Shown piece by piece: positions 42,988 through 52,400 of a stretch of 64,000 nt of DNA; the first letter of the stretch is position 1, and every line of letters starts with the position of its first letter. The notes under the pieces are model-generated. The model did not search any database, was not told the origin of the DNA, and saw only the letters and a list, made by a program, of their open reading frames with translations. A program made the position numbers and the translations under genes. Origin of the DNA: Treponema sp. (lineage in GTDB: Bacteria; Spirochaetota; Spirochaetia; Treponematales; Treponemataceae); the NCBI GenBank assembly GCA_016288205.1, contig JAEEYO010000054.1, positions 109,589 to 173,588 of the forward strand, read 5' to 3'.

Positions 42988-44202
42988 CTATTGCCAATTC
43001 ATTTTTTGAGGATTTACAAATGTCTCTGTCCAAGTATTTGGAACAAAAGGATAAGGTGTACACCCAGGAATCTCGTTTTTCGGACCTGCATTATCAGCGT
43101 CTTTCAGAATATCCCAAAATCCATCTCCGGCTGACGATACGAATTTCACTTCGGAATAATCATCATGCGTAGTAATGAAATAATCGATTCGTGTTCTTCC
43201 CAAAAAATAATCACGTGCAAGATCCTGGCAATCATCGCCTTCCATGTCCAACGAATAGTTTCCATACCAACTATCCGTTTTACCAGAAACTATATTATTA
43301 TAATGCACGTTTTTGGAATTTGCACTTTTTATATCTTGAACGACATTTTCTCCCAACTTTACAGGACTACCATAATTATTGAGATAATGTAAGCCAGCTT
43401 CCAAAGTATTATCAACAACAGAAGGATTCAAGGTTCCTGCATATTTTGATATTGATTTGTCATCCTTCAGAATATGTATAACATCTCCTCTGTCATTTGT
43501 AAGTCCTATGCCATCGTAGACTGGAGCTCCTGCTGCACCGTATTTTCCGACAGTCAAATAACAATTCGCACACTTTTCAAAACCATCTTTATCTTCATAA
43601 TGGACGGTCATAATATGCTTGCCTTTATAATCTCTGGCATTATATTCTTTGTCTAAATCTATTTCTGTATTACTGTTTCGGGAAATTATCTGATTTCCTT
43701 CAGGCTCTTTTCCACCATTTGCCAGTTTTTTTAGATTTGTCTCGCCACTCTCATACCATCCGATTACAAGTTCAGACTCTTTTTTGCTTTCACCCAAAAT
43801 TTTCCTCGTAGCTTCCTGCGTTGATTTTGGATTAGAAGATGAGGATGACAGACTTCCTCCGCTTCCGGCATTTCCCTGTCCCGACGGATTGCCAGTTCCG
43901 GCAGAGACATCACCGCCCGCAATGGCGGTTTCATTTCCGGCGCTCACGTTTGCACTGCCTCCCGAAGATCCGCCTCCGTTGTTGCTCACCTGATTCTGTG
44001 CCCACGTAATGTCCCCCTTGGTCAAGGTATGTGTCGTGCCGTCGTTTCGTGTAACCGTATCACCTTCCTGGGCCTGGGCTTGAGCCTCAACGCTGTTCTC
44101 TATTTCCGCCCCTCCGTTGATTTTGTACAGGATGTCACCTTTCAGCTCTTCGTAATCCGACAAGTCGTAGTCATCTAAATTAGGATACATTACTTTTTTC
44201 AA
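42988..44202 (-). CDS. Double-glycine-leader exported protein 1, candidate effector
   Basis: 404 residues. Residues 1-31 form a leader ending in LKGDILYKINGG, with predicted cleavage after Gly31 by a C39-type peptidase of a bacteriocin-class ABC exporter. A Gly/Ser-rich linker (about 75-130) leads to a C-terminal domain of unknown fold (about 140-404). The start is TTG at 44202: GGAGG lies 8 nt upstream and the TTG frame restores the same leader MKKV as the paralogue at 45141, whereas the internal ATG has no ribosome site. The body is AT-richer than the leader. A structural or adhesive secreted protein is the alternative. Confidence 0.75.
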   Translation of the reverse strand: MKKVMYPNLDDYDLSDYEELKGDILYKINGGAEIENSVEAQAQAQEGDTVTRNDGTTHTLTKGDITWAQNQVSNNGGGSSGGSANVSAGNETAIAGGDVSAGTGNPSGQGNAGSGGSLSSSSSNPKSTQEATRKILGESKKESELVIGWYESGETNLKKLANGGKEPEGNQIISRNSNTEIDLDKEYNARDYKGKHIMTVHYEDKDGFEKCANCYLTVGKYGAAGAPVYDGIGLTNDRGDVIHILKDDKSISKYAGTLNPSVVDNTLEAGLHYLNNYGSPVKLGENVVQDIKSANSKNVHYNNIVSGKTDSWYGNYSLDMEGDDCQDLARDYFLGRTRIDYFITTHDDYSEVKFVSSAGDGFWDILKDADNAGPKNEIPGCTPYPFVPNTWTETFVNPQKMNWQ

Positions 44203-44230
44203 TTTGTTTCCTCCATTGGGTTAAATAACT

Positions 44231-44416
44231 TTATACGTTATCTTCACCCTCATACCGATGTGCGAACCACTCATATATTATGATATCTAATATACCTCCA
44301 ATAATATAGAAAGCCGCATGTTCGAATAGATTAATTTTAAAAATACCCAACATCAATCCACCAAACACAATACTATATGCAATTGCAAATATTCCACTAG
44401 CTAATTTTGGATGCAT
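44231..44416 (-). CDS. Small membrane protein (two helices)
   Basis: 61 residues with two transmembrane helices and a charged tail (HRYEGEDNV). A GGAGG site lies about 12 nt before the ATG. It is inside the effector-like operon, 28 bp before effector 1. Possible immunity protein. Confidence 0.55.
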   Translation of the reverse strand: MHPKLASGIFAIAYSIVFGGLMLGIFKINLFEHAAFYIIGGILDIIIYEWFAHRYEGEDNV

Positions 44417-44420
44417 ATCT

Positions 44421-44771
44421 CTATCTTCCTCCTTGCCACTCGTCTATAATTAAACTGACTGCGGTTATCGGTAAAGGCAGAAGCACAGTGCAGAAAGGAT
44501 CGAACCCATACTTCTTGATTCCGAAAACAATGACAGCGACACAAAACACTGAGAATATGATACAAGAAAAAAAGAAAAATGAATATGTGCCGACCTTCTT
44601 AAAAACGAACGCCGCAAGGTTTATGAACCAATAAACAAATATGGAACTACCGATAACCATTAAGAACCCCGATATCTTAACGGCTCCGCTTACCTGAATA
44701 AAAAATACAATGGATATAATCAAATCCAATATCAACAAAACAGCAAAACTTATCAATAAACGTTTTTTCAT
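44421..44771 (-). CDS. Membrane protein (four helices), candidate immunity protein
   Basis: 116 residues with about four transmembrane helices and no recognised family. The ATG at 44771 has GGAGAGG upstream. It lies in the operon after effector 2, 14 bp behind the next membrane protein. Confidence 0.6.
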   Translation of the reverse strand: MKKRLLISFAVLLILDLIISIVFFIQVSGAVKISGFLMVIGSSIFVYWFINLAAFVFKKVGTYSFFFFSCIIFSVFCVAVIVFGIKKYGFDPFCTVLLPLPITAVSLIIDEWQGGR

Positions 44772-44785
44772 ATTACCTCTCCTGC

Positions 44786-45139
44786 TCAATTCTGCGAATC
44801 AGCCACACTGCATTCACCGTAATTCGCATTGCCGTCAACAGAGGTTTTGACTGAAAAATGTACGTCAATGAACAGAAGCATTCCGAACATTAACACAATA
44901 GTCATGATAAAAGTCAAGGCTTTTCTTCGTCTCTTTTCCTTTTCTGTCTTAATCTCCTCTTGCGTTTTGGATTTATCATCGACAGGAGCATCGACATACA
45001 TTATCATCATAACCATAAAACCAGCAAAAGGTATAACTGATATCCAGTACCAGTGAGGGGAAAAACCATTTTTTTTTGCAAATATGATTCCGGGAACCAC
45101 AGGAATCAGACATGCGGCTATTAAAAGTATGTACAACAT
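44786..45139 (-). CDS. Membrane protein, candidate immunity protein for effector 2
   Basis: 117 residues: two N-terminal helices (1-22, 30-50), a charged cytoplasmic loop (DDKSKTQEEIKTEKEKRRRK), a third helix and a soluble tail. Its ATG is 1 bp after the stop of effector 2, so translation is coupled, as in toxin-immunity pairs. Confidence 0.65.
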   Translation of the reverse strand: MLYILLIAACLIPVVPGIIFAKKNGFSPHWYWISVIPFAGFMVMMIMYVDAPVDDKSKTQEEIKTEKEKRRRKALTFIMTIVLMFGMLLFIDVHFSVKTSVDGNANYGECSVADSQN

Positions 45140-45140
45140 C

Positions 45141-46676
45141 CTACTTTCCCCATTCTACTATATTGTCCGGTAAATCTATAACAAACGATAGTCCAAGAAT
45201 TGCGGTAAGATCCGCTGCAATTCTTTTTTCAGGCCAGTTAGCATCTAATCCTATGGACTTTCCCCATCCTATTGAGCCACCTACAGCAAATTTCCAATCA
45301 TCACCTTGTACTCCAAAATCTCCAGACAAGGTTGCAACATTTGCTCCCGCCGATATTTTTATACCTCCTCTCTTATCTATCTCCATATTATATTCCCCTT
45401 CAAAACAGTCAAATGTCATGGATCCGGCAATATGGTTTGTTTTGGGAGAATTTTTCAGTTCCGAAGACAAATGCAGAACTCCGCTCTGCACATGATTCAG
45501 TACTTTTTTTGATGATTGGTGATGATCCATTACTTCAAAAAAAAGTTCTTTCTCTGTTTTATTTTGATTAAACGTATCGCCGCTGTTATCAAAGCCTAAA
45601 AAAATTTCAACATCAGATCTTCTAGAATCCATATCATTTATCAATTCTGAGAACTTTGAAAAACTGACACGGCTTCCGTCCGCACAGCACCCCTCAAATT
45701 TATACCCTTCACCCAAGGTCTCATAGGTCTGAAATTTATCAGCAGCATCGACCAAGGCCTTTTTATCACTCAAAGAAGCTCTTATCGTCTTAGACTTGTG
45801 GTCAATAATATAGCCGTTTGTCGTATCGGGAAATTTATTCTCAGAAGCTCCGTTTTTCCTCGCGGGTCCTATCCGCTCAGTGACAGTCATGTCGCCGGTC
45901 CCCAAGTCGATTCTCATTTTTTTTCCGACCGTATCGCCAACTTGAAGCCTGGTCGGATCCCCGTCATATCCTGTAACGCTTTTCCAATTTGCTCCGTACA
46001 AGCCCCAGAGAGTCGCCCCTTCCCCAATCACAGTATGCGTTCCATCTCCGTTGTTCCTCCATCCATGTATTTCTTTTCCCGCCGGCTTCTTGGCAGAAAT
46101 CACGTTTTCTGCAATTCTTTTATCATCCGCCACCAGCGAAGCCCTTTTGTAATCCTCCACATGTGCCAGACCTACTTTTAAGTCATGCTCCTTTTGCTGG
46201 ACAGAAGGAACATTCGTCTTACAATTTCCATTATTACGTGAGGCGGCAGGATAATCATTGCCAGAAGTGGAAGTAGATTTTCCCCCTGAATACCCCGATC
46301 CATAGCTTGAACCACCGTTTCCAGCTCCCCCGGTCTTCCTCTCCGCGTCCTGCTTGGCCATATCCGCCTGTTGCCCGTGGTCGAGTGCCGTACTCTGAGC
46401 GGGAGCATCCGTCTGCGTCGGTGCGGCGGAAGTAGCCGTTGAAGTCGGTTTTGAAAGTCCGTTTGTTCCTGTTGATGTGCTGCCATTCGTCTCATATTTG
46501 GCCTTTATTTCCGCTTGTTTTTCCGTATTACCGTTTTTGCATGCCTCGGCCATTGCCTGCTGGTCAGCGGAGCTCATTGTTGTGCCCCCGTTGATTTTGT
46601 ACAGGATGTCACCTTTCAGCTCCTCGTAGCAGGAGAGATCGTAGTCATTCAGGTTCTGATACTTTACTTTTTTCAT
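45141..46676 (-). CDS. Double-glycine-leader exported protein 2 with LysM-like domain, candidate effector
   Basis: 511 residues. The leader (1-31, ending LKGDILYKINGG) is nearly identical to that of protein 1. After a Ser/Thr/Gly-rich linker (about 65-160) comes a LysM-like segment (about 214-252, IGEGATLWGLYGANWKSVTGY) of the type seen in polymorphic toxins, then a C-terminal domain of about 200 residues ending in Gly-rich amphipathic strands (ISAGANVATLSGDFGVQ, AVGGSIGWGKSIGLDANW). The ATG at 46676 has GGAGG upstream. The next gene is coupled and encodes a membrane protein. Confidence 0.75.
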   Translation of the reverse strand: MKKVKYQNLNDYDLSCYEELKGDILYKINGGTTMSSADQQAMAEACKNGNTEKQAEIKAKYETNGSTSTGTNGLSKPTSTATSAAPTQTDAPAQSTALDHGQQADMAKQDAERKTGGAGNGGSSYGSGYSGGKSTSTSGNDYPAASRNNGNCKTNVPSVQQKEHDLKVGLAHVEDYKRASLVADDKRIAENVISAKKPAGKEIHGWRNNGDGTHTVIGEGATLWGLYGANWKSVTGYDGDPTRLQVGDTVGKKMRIDLGTGDMTVTERIGPARKNGASENKFPDTTNGYIIDHKSKTIRASLSDKKALVDAADKFQTYETLGEGYKFEGCCADGSRVSFSKFSELINDMDSRRSDVEIFLGFDNSGDTFNQNKTEKELFFEVMDHHQSSKKVLNHVQSGVLHLSSELKNSPKTNHIAGSMTFDCFEGEYNMEIDKRGGIKISAGANVATLSGDFGVQGDDWKFAVGGSIGWGKSIGLDANWPEKRIAADLTAILGLSFVIDLPDNIVEWGK

Positions 46677-46695
46677 TTTGTCCTCCAACAATAAG

Positions 46696-47583
46696 CTACC
46701 TTACCTTATCCTCATAGGGAACAACCTTGGCATAATATGTAACACAGAAATTTATGCATGTGTCGTCGTATTTTGTTCCCTTGTAGACATCCGCTATTTC
46801 AACACGGATATCCTCAGGCTCCGTGATAAATGATATGTCCACTGTCTGAGGATGTGGTGTATCAAGGACATCAAAGATTTTAGACTTACCTGATTTTGCT
46901 CCTGTTACCTTTATTTTTTTTATGCGGTTATTCTGCTTGTATAGATATGGTTTATCGTATGAGATGTAACCGTTCATTATCAGGAGATAAGGATTCGGAT
47001 TCTCATAAAGTGCGGGAAATTCATTTTTTATTGTGAATCCCTCTCCTATACCGCTTCCTGGCACACCTTCTACCCAGGGGGTTCCAGGCTTACAGTCACA
47101 CAGGTCCTCGACTTTATATTCCCTGTTTTTCTCTTTTAGAGACGATGAGCAGTCCTGATATTGTCGACCAATTGAATCTTCAAATTTTATGGATGATGTT
47201 ATAAAACAATCATATTGTTCAAAACCTGTTGTTTCAGCAAAGAACAAAACTCCCTTACCATATTTTGTTTCACATTCCCCAGCCAGTACAAGCAAAGTAT
47301 TACTGGTAGGAGAATTATTGTAATACTTGGCTATACTGTATGGGAATTTTTTAGGCATCTGGAAATAAAGAAGTCCATCCTTATATACTTTTTTATAACT
47401 GACTGTTATTTTTTCATCCAACTGAGAATCCTCATATTTGTAAATAATATTACCCTCATTTACAGCAAAATAATCAATAGTGCTGTAAACATCAGGGGCA
47501 TATTTCCCATCAAGAGAAAAACTCTGTGCAAACAAAGTATCAGCAAATATCACAAGTAGAACAAATAAGATAATTCTTTTCAT
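46696..47583 (-). CDS. Secreted protein with NADase-type glycan-binding-like domain, copy 1
   Basis: 295 residues with a signal peptide ending at LFAQ. The C-terminal about 140 residues (GSGIGEGFTIK, MNGYISYDKPYLYKQNNRIKKIKV, QTVDISF, IADVYKGTKYDDTCINF) match the beta-sandwich domain known from streptococcal NADase and frequent in Treponema. The N-terminal half is unknown. Its stop lies 19 bp before effector 2, so it heads the island operon. It is a close paralogue of 47882-48772. Confidence 0.7.
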   Translation of the reverse strand: MKRIILFVLLVIFADTLFAQSFSLDGKYAPDVYSTIDYFAVNEGNIIYKYEDSQLDEKITVSYKKVYKDGLLYFQMPKKFPYSIAKYYNNSPTSNTLLVLAGECETKYGKGVLFFAETTGFEQYDCFITSSIKFEDSIGRQYQDCSSSLKEKNREYKVEDLCDCKPGTPWVEGVPGSGIGEGFTIKNEFPALYENPNPYLLIMNGYISYDKPYLYKQNNRIKKIKVTGAKSGKSKIFDVLDTPHPQTVDISFITEPEDIRVEIADVYKGTKYDDTCINFCVTYYAKVVPYEDKVR

Positions 47584-47695
47584 TTTTTAAACGCCTCCAT
47601 GTTGCTTAATGAAACAATATTAACTTGTATTGAAGTAGGATTATATACCCCGGCCATCAAGACACTCATCATTTCATCCTGATGATTCTGTCCTC

Positions 47696-47823
47696 TTTAA
47701 ATCAAAAAATTTCTCTCTTCTTCCATTATAAATCATAATCCGGGATTAGACAATTTTTTTTTCGGAAAGAAAAGCGCTTTTCCACCCTAAGTTCTCAAAA
47801 TCGGATACCGCCCAACGGTCCGC
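47696..47823. repeat. Promoter module R2, right copy of a long direct repeat
   Basis: About 128 bp almost identical to R1 (42005-42131). The palindrome is slightly broken here (one arm reads GGATTAG). The 298-bp gap 47584-47881 holds only this module and a TATAAT at 47640-47645 nearer to the gene. Confidence 0.85.
47725..47753 (-). promoter_or_regulatory. Promoter of the island operon, inside R2
   Basis: On the minus strand TTGTCT (47748-47753), a 17-bp spacer and TATAAT (47725-47730), about 140 bp before the gene at 46696-47583. Confidence 0.55.
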
Positions 47824-47881
47824 TTAAGTTTTGAGGCTTCAAGTTTTACCAGCGGAAACTCCAGCAAACATCATGTTTTAC

Positions 47882-48772
47882 CTACCTTACGCTGCTTTCA
47901 TACGGTATTACTTTGTTATGATATGTCACGCAAAAGTTAATGCATGTGTCATCATATTTTGTACCCCTGTACACATCAGCTATTTCAACCCTTATATCCT
48001 CGGGCTCTGTGATAAATGAAATGTCAACAGTCTGCGGATGCGGAGTATCCAGAACATCAAGTATCTTAGACTTTCCAGATTTTACTCCAGTCACCTTGAT
48101 TTTCTTTATGCGGTTGTTCTGTTTGTACAAATATGGTTTTTCGCATGAAATATATCCGTTCATTATAAGAAGGCATGAGGGAACGGCCTGACTGTAGTTT
48201 TGTTTTTTTATCGTAAATCCTTCCCCGATTCCGCTTCCGGGCGCACCCTCAACCCACGGAGTAGCCATTTTACAGTTACAGAGGTTTTCAACCTTATACT
48301 CACGGTCTCCTTCCACAAGATATGATGAACAGTCTTCATATTCACGTAATACTAAGTCAACAAATTTTATTGAAGGACAAACGAAAGGGTAAGGATCATT
48401 GAAATCCGATGTTTCAACAAATAATAACACTTCATCTCCATGGCTAAGCATCGACCTTCCAGCCAAAACAAGTAAACAGTCACTGGCGGGAACGTCTTTG
48501 CGGCATTCCGTTATACTGTACGGGAATCTTTTTGACATCTGCAAAAACAAAAGACCGTCCTTATAAATCTTTTTACAGGCGACGCTTATTTCTTCTTTTG
48601 CATCCTTCGGTTCATACGATTCATATTTATATGAAATAGAATTCCCATTGAAAATAAGATAGTCAACGGTACTATATAAATCAGGATAATATTTTCCGTC
48701 AAACGAAAAATTTTGTGCGTAGAGAGCGCATGAAAGCAATATGCATATTGCAATTAAATATAGCTTTTTCAT
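47882..48772 (-). CDS. Secreted protein with NADase-type glycan-binding-like domain, copy 2
   Basis: 296 residues with a signal peptide ending at LYAQ. It has the same architecture as copy 1, with the last about 95 residues almost identical in protein but changed at many third codon positions. The ATG overlaps the stop of the HAD gene (ATGA), placing it in the alpha-2-macroglobulin operon rather than in the island. Confidence 0.7.
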   Translation of the reverse strand: MKKLYLIAICILLSCALYAQNFSFDGKYYPDLYSTVDYLIFNGNSISYKYESYEPKDAKEEISVACKKIYKDGLLFLQMSKRFPYSITECRKDVPASDCLLVLAGRSMLSHGDEVLLFVETSDFNDPYPFVCPSIKFVDLVLREYEDCSSYLVEGDREYKVENLCNCKMATPWVEGAPGSGIGEGFTIKKQNYSQAVPSCLLIMNGYISCEKPYLYKQNNRIKKIKVTGVKSGKSKILDVLDTPHPQTVDISFITEPEDIRVEIADVYRGTKYDDTCINFCVTYHNKVIPYESSVR

Positions 48773-49488
48773 ACAGATTTCTCCGTTAATCCCGCGACCA
48801 AATCCACCAGCTCCCAGAGATTCTTTATGGAGTAGTCCTGACCAAGTCTGGTGGGTTGGGGGTCCGTTCTTTTTCTTTCTATTAAGACTGACTTGCAGCC
48901 GAAGCGCTTTGCCACCTGAACGTCGCGGAGGTCGTCGCCGACCATGATCATGTCATCCGGGGACGAGTTGAAAAAATCCGCGATCTCCTCCATTCCCCTG
49001 GTGTTCGGCTTTTTGAATCCGCATGAGAGTGACGAGACGTAAAAATCAAAATAGGGAAGCAGCGGAGTTACAAAGCCTTTGTGCATTTCGTCGGGCATCC
49101 CGGTAGCAACATCGGTGAGAGCCGCAATCCTGTAGCCCATCCCACGGAGTTTTTTCAGGGCGGGGATGGAGTCCTCAAAGATGACGGGCTCCAGATTCAT
49201 TCCCTCGAAAAACGCCTCAATGATTTTTCCGGCGTCCGCGTCCGTCTTCCAAAGCCCGCAAATCTCCGAGAAGATTTTCATGGGGTCCACGTCATCTTCC
49301 CTCGGATTCACGCGCGGATTGTATTTCTTGAGGATTTCCACCGCACCCTCAATCTGCCCCTCAGAAAGCCCGAGAGACAGCTTGCGGTCCGCATGTTCAA
49401 AACAAGACTTGTAGTTTGAGACCCAGCTCACGTGCATCCCCTTGTACTCCATGAGCGTGCCTCCCAAATCAAAAACAATTGCCCTCAT
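48769..49488 (-). CDS. HAD-superfamily hydrolase
   Basis: 239 residues. HAD motifs: nucleophile Asp7 in VFDLGGTL, motif II in AALTDVA, Lys in GFKKPN, and motif IV MVGDDLRDVQVA. A helical cap lies between motifs I and II (class I). It is a small-molecule phosphatase of unknown substrate. It starts 6 bp after the alpha-2-macroglobulin gene. Confidence 0.85.
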   Translation of the reverse strand: MRAIVFDLGGTLMEYKGMHVSWVSNYKSCFEHADRKLSLGLSEGQIEGAVEILKKYNPRVNPREDDVDPMKIFSEICGLWKTDADAGKIIEAFFEGMNLEPVIFEDSIPALKKLRGMGYRIAALTDVATGMPDEMHKGFVTPLLPYFDFYVSSLSCGFKKPNTRGMEEIADFFNSSPDDMIMVGDDLRDVQVAKRFGCKSVLIERKRTDPQPTRLGQDYSIKNLWELVDLVAGLTEKSV

Positions 49489-49494
49489 ACCGCC

Positions 49495-52400
49495 TTACTC
49501 TATCTTCCAGACCGCACCGTTGCTTCTTCCGAAAATCTCGGGCTCGTACATGCACTCGGCAAGTGTCGCGGGTGTCTCGTACTCACCGTTTCTCTGCGCG
49601 CGGAAAAGGAACTCGAAGTTCTGGCTTCCGATCGGCAGGTAGTCCCAGAAGCAGCGGATCTCCGCGTCGTAGATGTCCTGATGGCTGAGCCTCCTCCACG
49701 GTCTCCAGATGTATTTTGAAGTCGTCTCCCTGCTCTCCGGGGAAGGAACGCTCGCCGTGGTCACAAACGCGCTGTTCAGAATCTCCGCTCCGGCAGGAAC
49801 CGGGGCACGGACGGCGACATAAGTTCTTTCCTTCGTCGTGGTCACGTAGACTTTCTCACGGTAAATCGTTCCGCTCTTGAGCTTTCCGGGTGCGATTTTT
49901 TCTCCCGTGCGCGCGTCGGTAATCTCAACATAAACGCAGAGTCCCTCGTCCCTCGCAGTCTGCTCCTCGGCGGGAAGGGCATAGGTCATGCTCGCAGTGT
50001 AGAAGAGCTTTCCGCTTCCGTCCTTCCTGATTTCAAGCGGCAGCTCGGTCTCAAGGCTCACGTCAAGGTTCGGCAGGTCAAGGGAATATTTTTCGTCCTT
50101 CTGCTTCATGTTCGCGGCGGGCTTTCCGAAGCGGTATGTCTCATCCACAGGCTCGGCTCCCAGTCCCTTGAATTTTCCGGAGAGGATTTCCTTTCCGTCA
50201 ATCAATGCGCTCGCGGTAAGGTTCGTGTCCTGCAGCTTGTTCTCCCGGATATACACATCAAGGGCAATCAGCACGCGGCTCGTCAATGCGGTCGAGCACC
50301 AGCGTCCGTTTCCTGATTTCGCAAGCTCCAGAAGCTGCCACACAAGATGTCCGTTGTAGATGTCGTCCGGGTTCACCTTCGTGAAGAGATGGAGGGTCAG
50401 CGCGAATCTCTCGGGGTTTCCGTTGAAGAAATACCACGAGCTGTGGGGCACTGAGTTCTGGAAGGAAGCTCCCCTCGTCGTAAGCGCCATGAGATTCTTA
50501 AGCTTCTTCACCGCAAGCGCGCTCAAATCCTTATATCCGAGCTCCACGGCGGCAAGACCTGCAAAAGCGTACTCACTGATTCCGGTGTCTGAGTCAAGGA
50601 TTTTCTTTATGTCGGATGAAGACACTTTGTTTCCAAGACGGCTCAACACATAGTAGCTGTATGCCTTCGGATACCACCATCCCTTTGCCTCAAGCTTTTT
50701 AAGCTCATTGGTAATATAGGAAGAGAGTTTTTTCTGGCTCAGAAGCGGAGGCAGATTGATTCCATGCTCCTTTGCCAGCGCAAGAATCTCGCCTATCCTA
50801 AGCGACACCGCGAAACTGCTTTCCTTTCCGTCCGGCCAGTAGGGGAATCCTCCGTCGCTCCTTTGAAGCTCCGCCCACATTCCAATCTCGGTCTCCACCA
50901 GGGAAGCCGGATCCTTCACCTCGCTCTTCATTCCGAAGACAGAGATATAGTCACCGAAAGCGATGAGGGGCATGACCGCGGATGATCGCTGCTCAAGACA
51001 TCCGTATGGATAGCGGAACACATAGTCCACGGCGGATCTCAAGGCACCGAGCCTCGTTGAGTCAAGCTGGATGAAGAATGTGCCCCGTCCGTCATCGGTT
51101 CCTGCGGGGAAGATGATTTTTTCACTCGCGGATTTTTCATCGGCATCAATCTGTCCCACCGTGGTGACTGTCTCATAGATGTAGGGCTTCTCTATCTCAA
51201 GTCGCTTGTAAATGACTTCGTTCACCGACTTTGACTTTACCGTAAATGCAAGCGTAATCCATCCCGCACTCTGGGCATCGATTCGGAACATCAGAGTGGA
51301 AGTGTCCCCCGGCTTTATCACGAGGGATTTTTTTGCGTCACCTGAAACCGAAGCCTTGCCCGGAAGCTTCACAAGCTCACCCTTGGCAGGAACATAATCA
51401 GTTTTTTCAAGGCCGGAAAGCACGTCAAACTCAACATTTACAGTTTCGCTTTCATCACCGATGTTCGTAATCACGACACCGGCCTCCCCGTTGTCTCCTG
51501 GACGCAGGATTCTTGTCTCCACGTCGCGCACGGAAATTGGATTTGCGACGACCAGGGAATCTTCCTTATAGGCATAGTCGTTTTCCTTAACGCCCACCAC
51601 AGTAATGACGTACTCGGTAAGGGAATCGGGAAGTTTGAACGTAGTGCTCACCTTTCCGTCAGCATCGGTAACAAGGTTCGGAAGGAATACCGCTGTGGCA
51701 CGGAAATCTTTCCGTACTTGCATGGCAGGTTCCTCAGCACCTCCTTCGACATCTCCATCAGCGGCACGTTCATCAAGACAATCTTCTTCCATTTCTACCA
51801 TATCATTATAAATGGCTCCACTTGCTCTGGAAGACGCTGTAGCCACGCCCATCTTTTTTGACATAGTCGCATCCGACATTTTCATCATTTCATAGTAGAC
51901 GAGTTCCCTTGTCCTTGCATCAAGCGTATAAGTGTCGTAAGTTACAGGGGTAAGCAAATTCTTCCTGCTGTCATCCGAGTTCGCATTTGCCTTAAAATGC
52001 CAAGACGTATAGAAATCTGAAGCCGGGTCTCCTACATGATAGCCAATCAAATCCAAAACGCCGCGATCTACTGCCATCAAGGTAAGTTCTGCATTGGCAA
52101 CAGGACGGCCTTTTTTATCAGCCTTCAAATCAATCTTCACATTTTCGCCGGGCAGATAGCAATTTTTATCCAACTTCACATCCACGTTAAACTGCCTGTT
52201 ATCCCAGCGGACAAAGAGATCCGTTGAAGCGACAATGCGACGTGGCTTAGACTTATCCTCCGTTTCATAATCAGCAGGAGGATTTTCAGTGCGGTTTACC
52301 ATTGCAGAAACGCGAACCCAAACTGTCGGAATGTACCAGTCTTCAATCGGCACGTCCAAAGTATAAGTCGGATCCTTTACATTGATTACCTTTTCATCGA

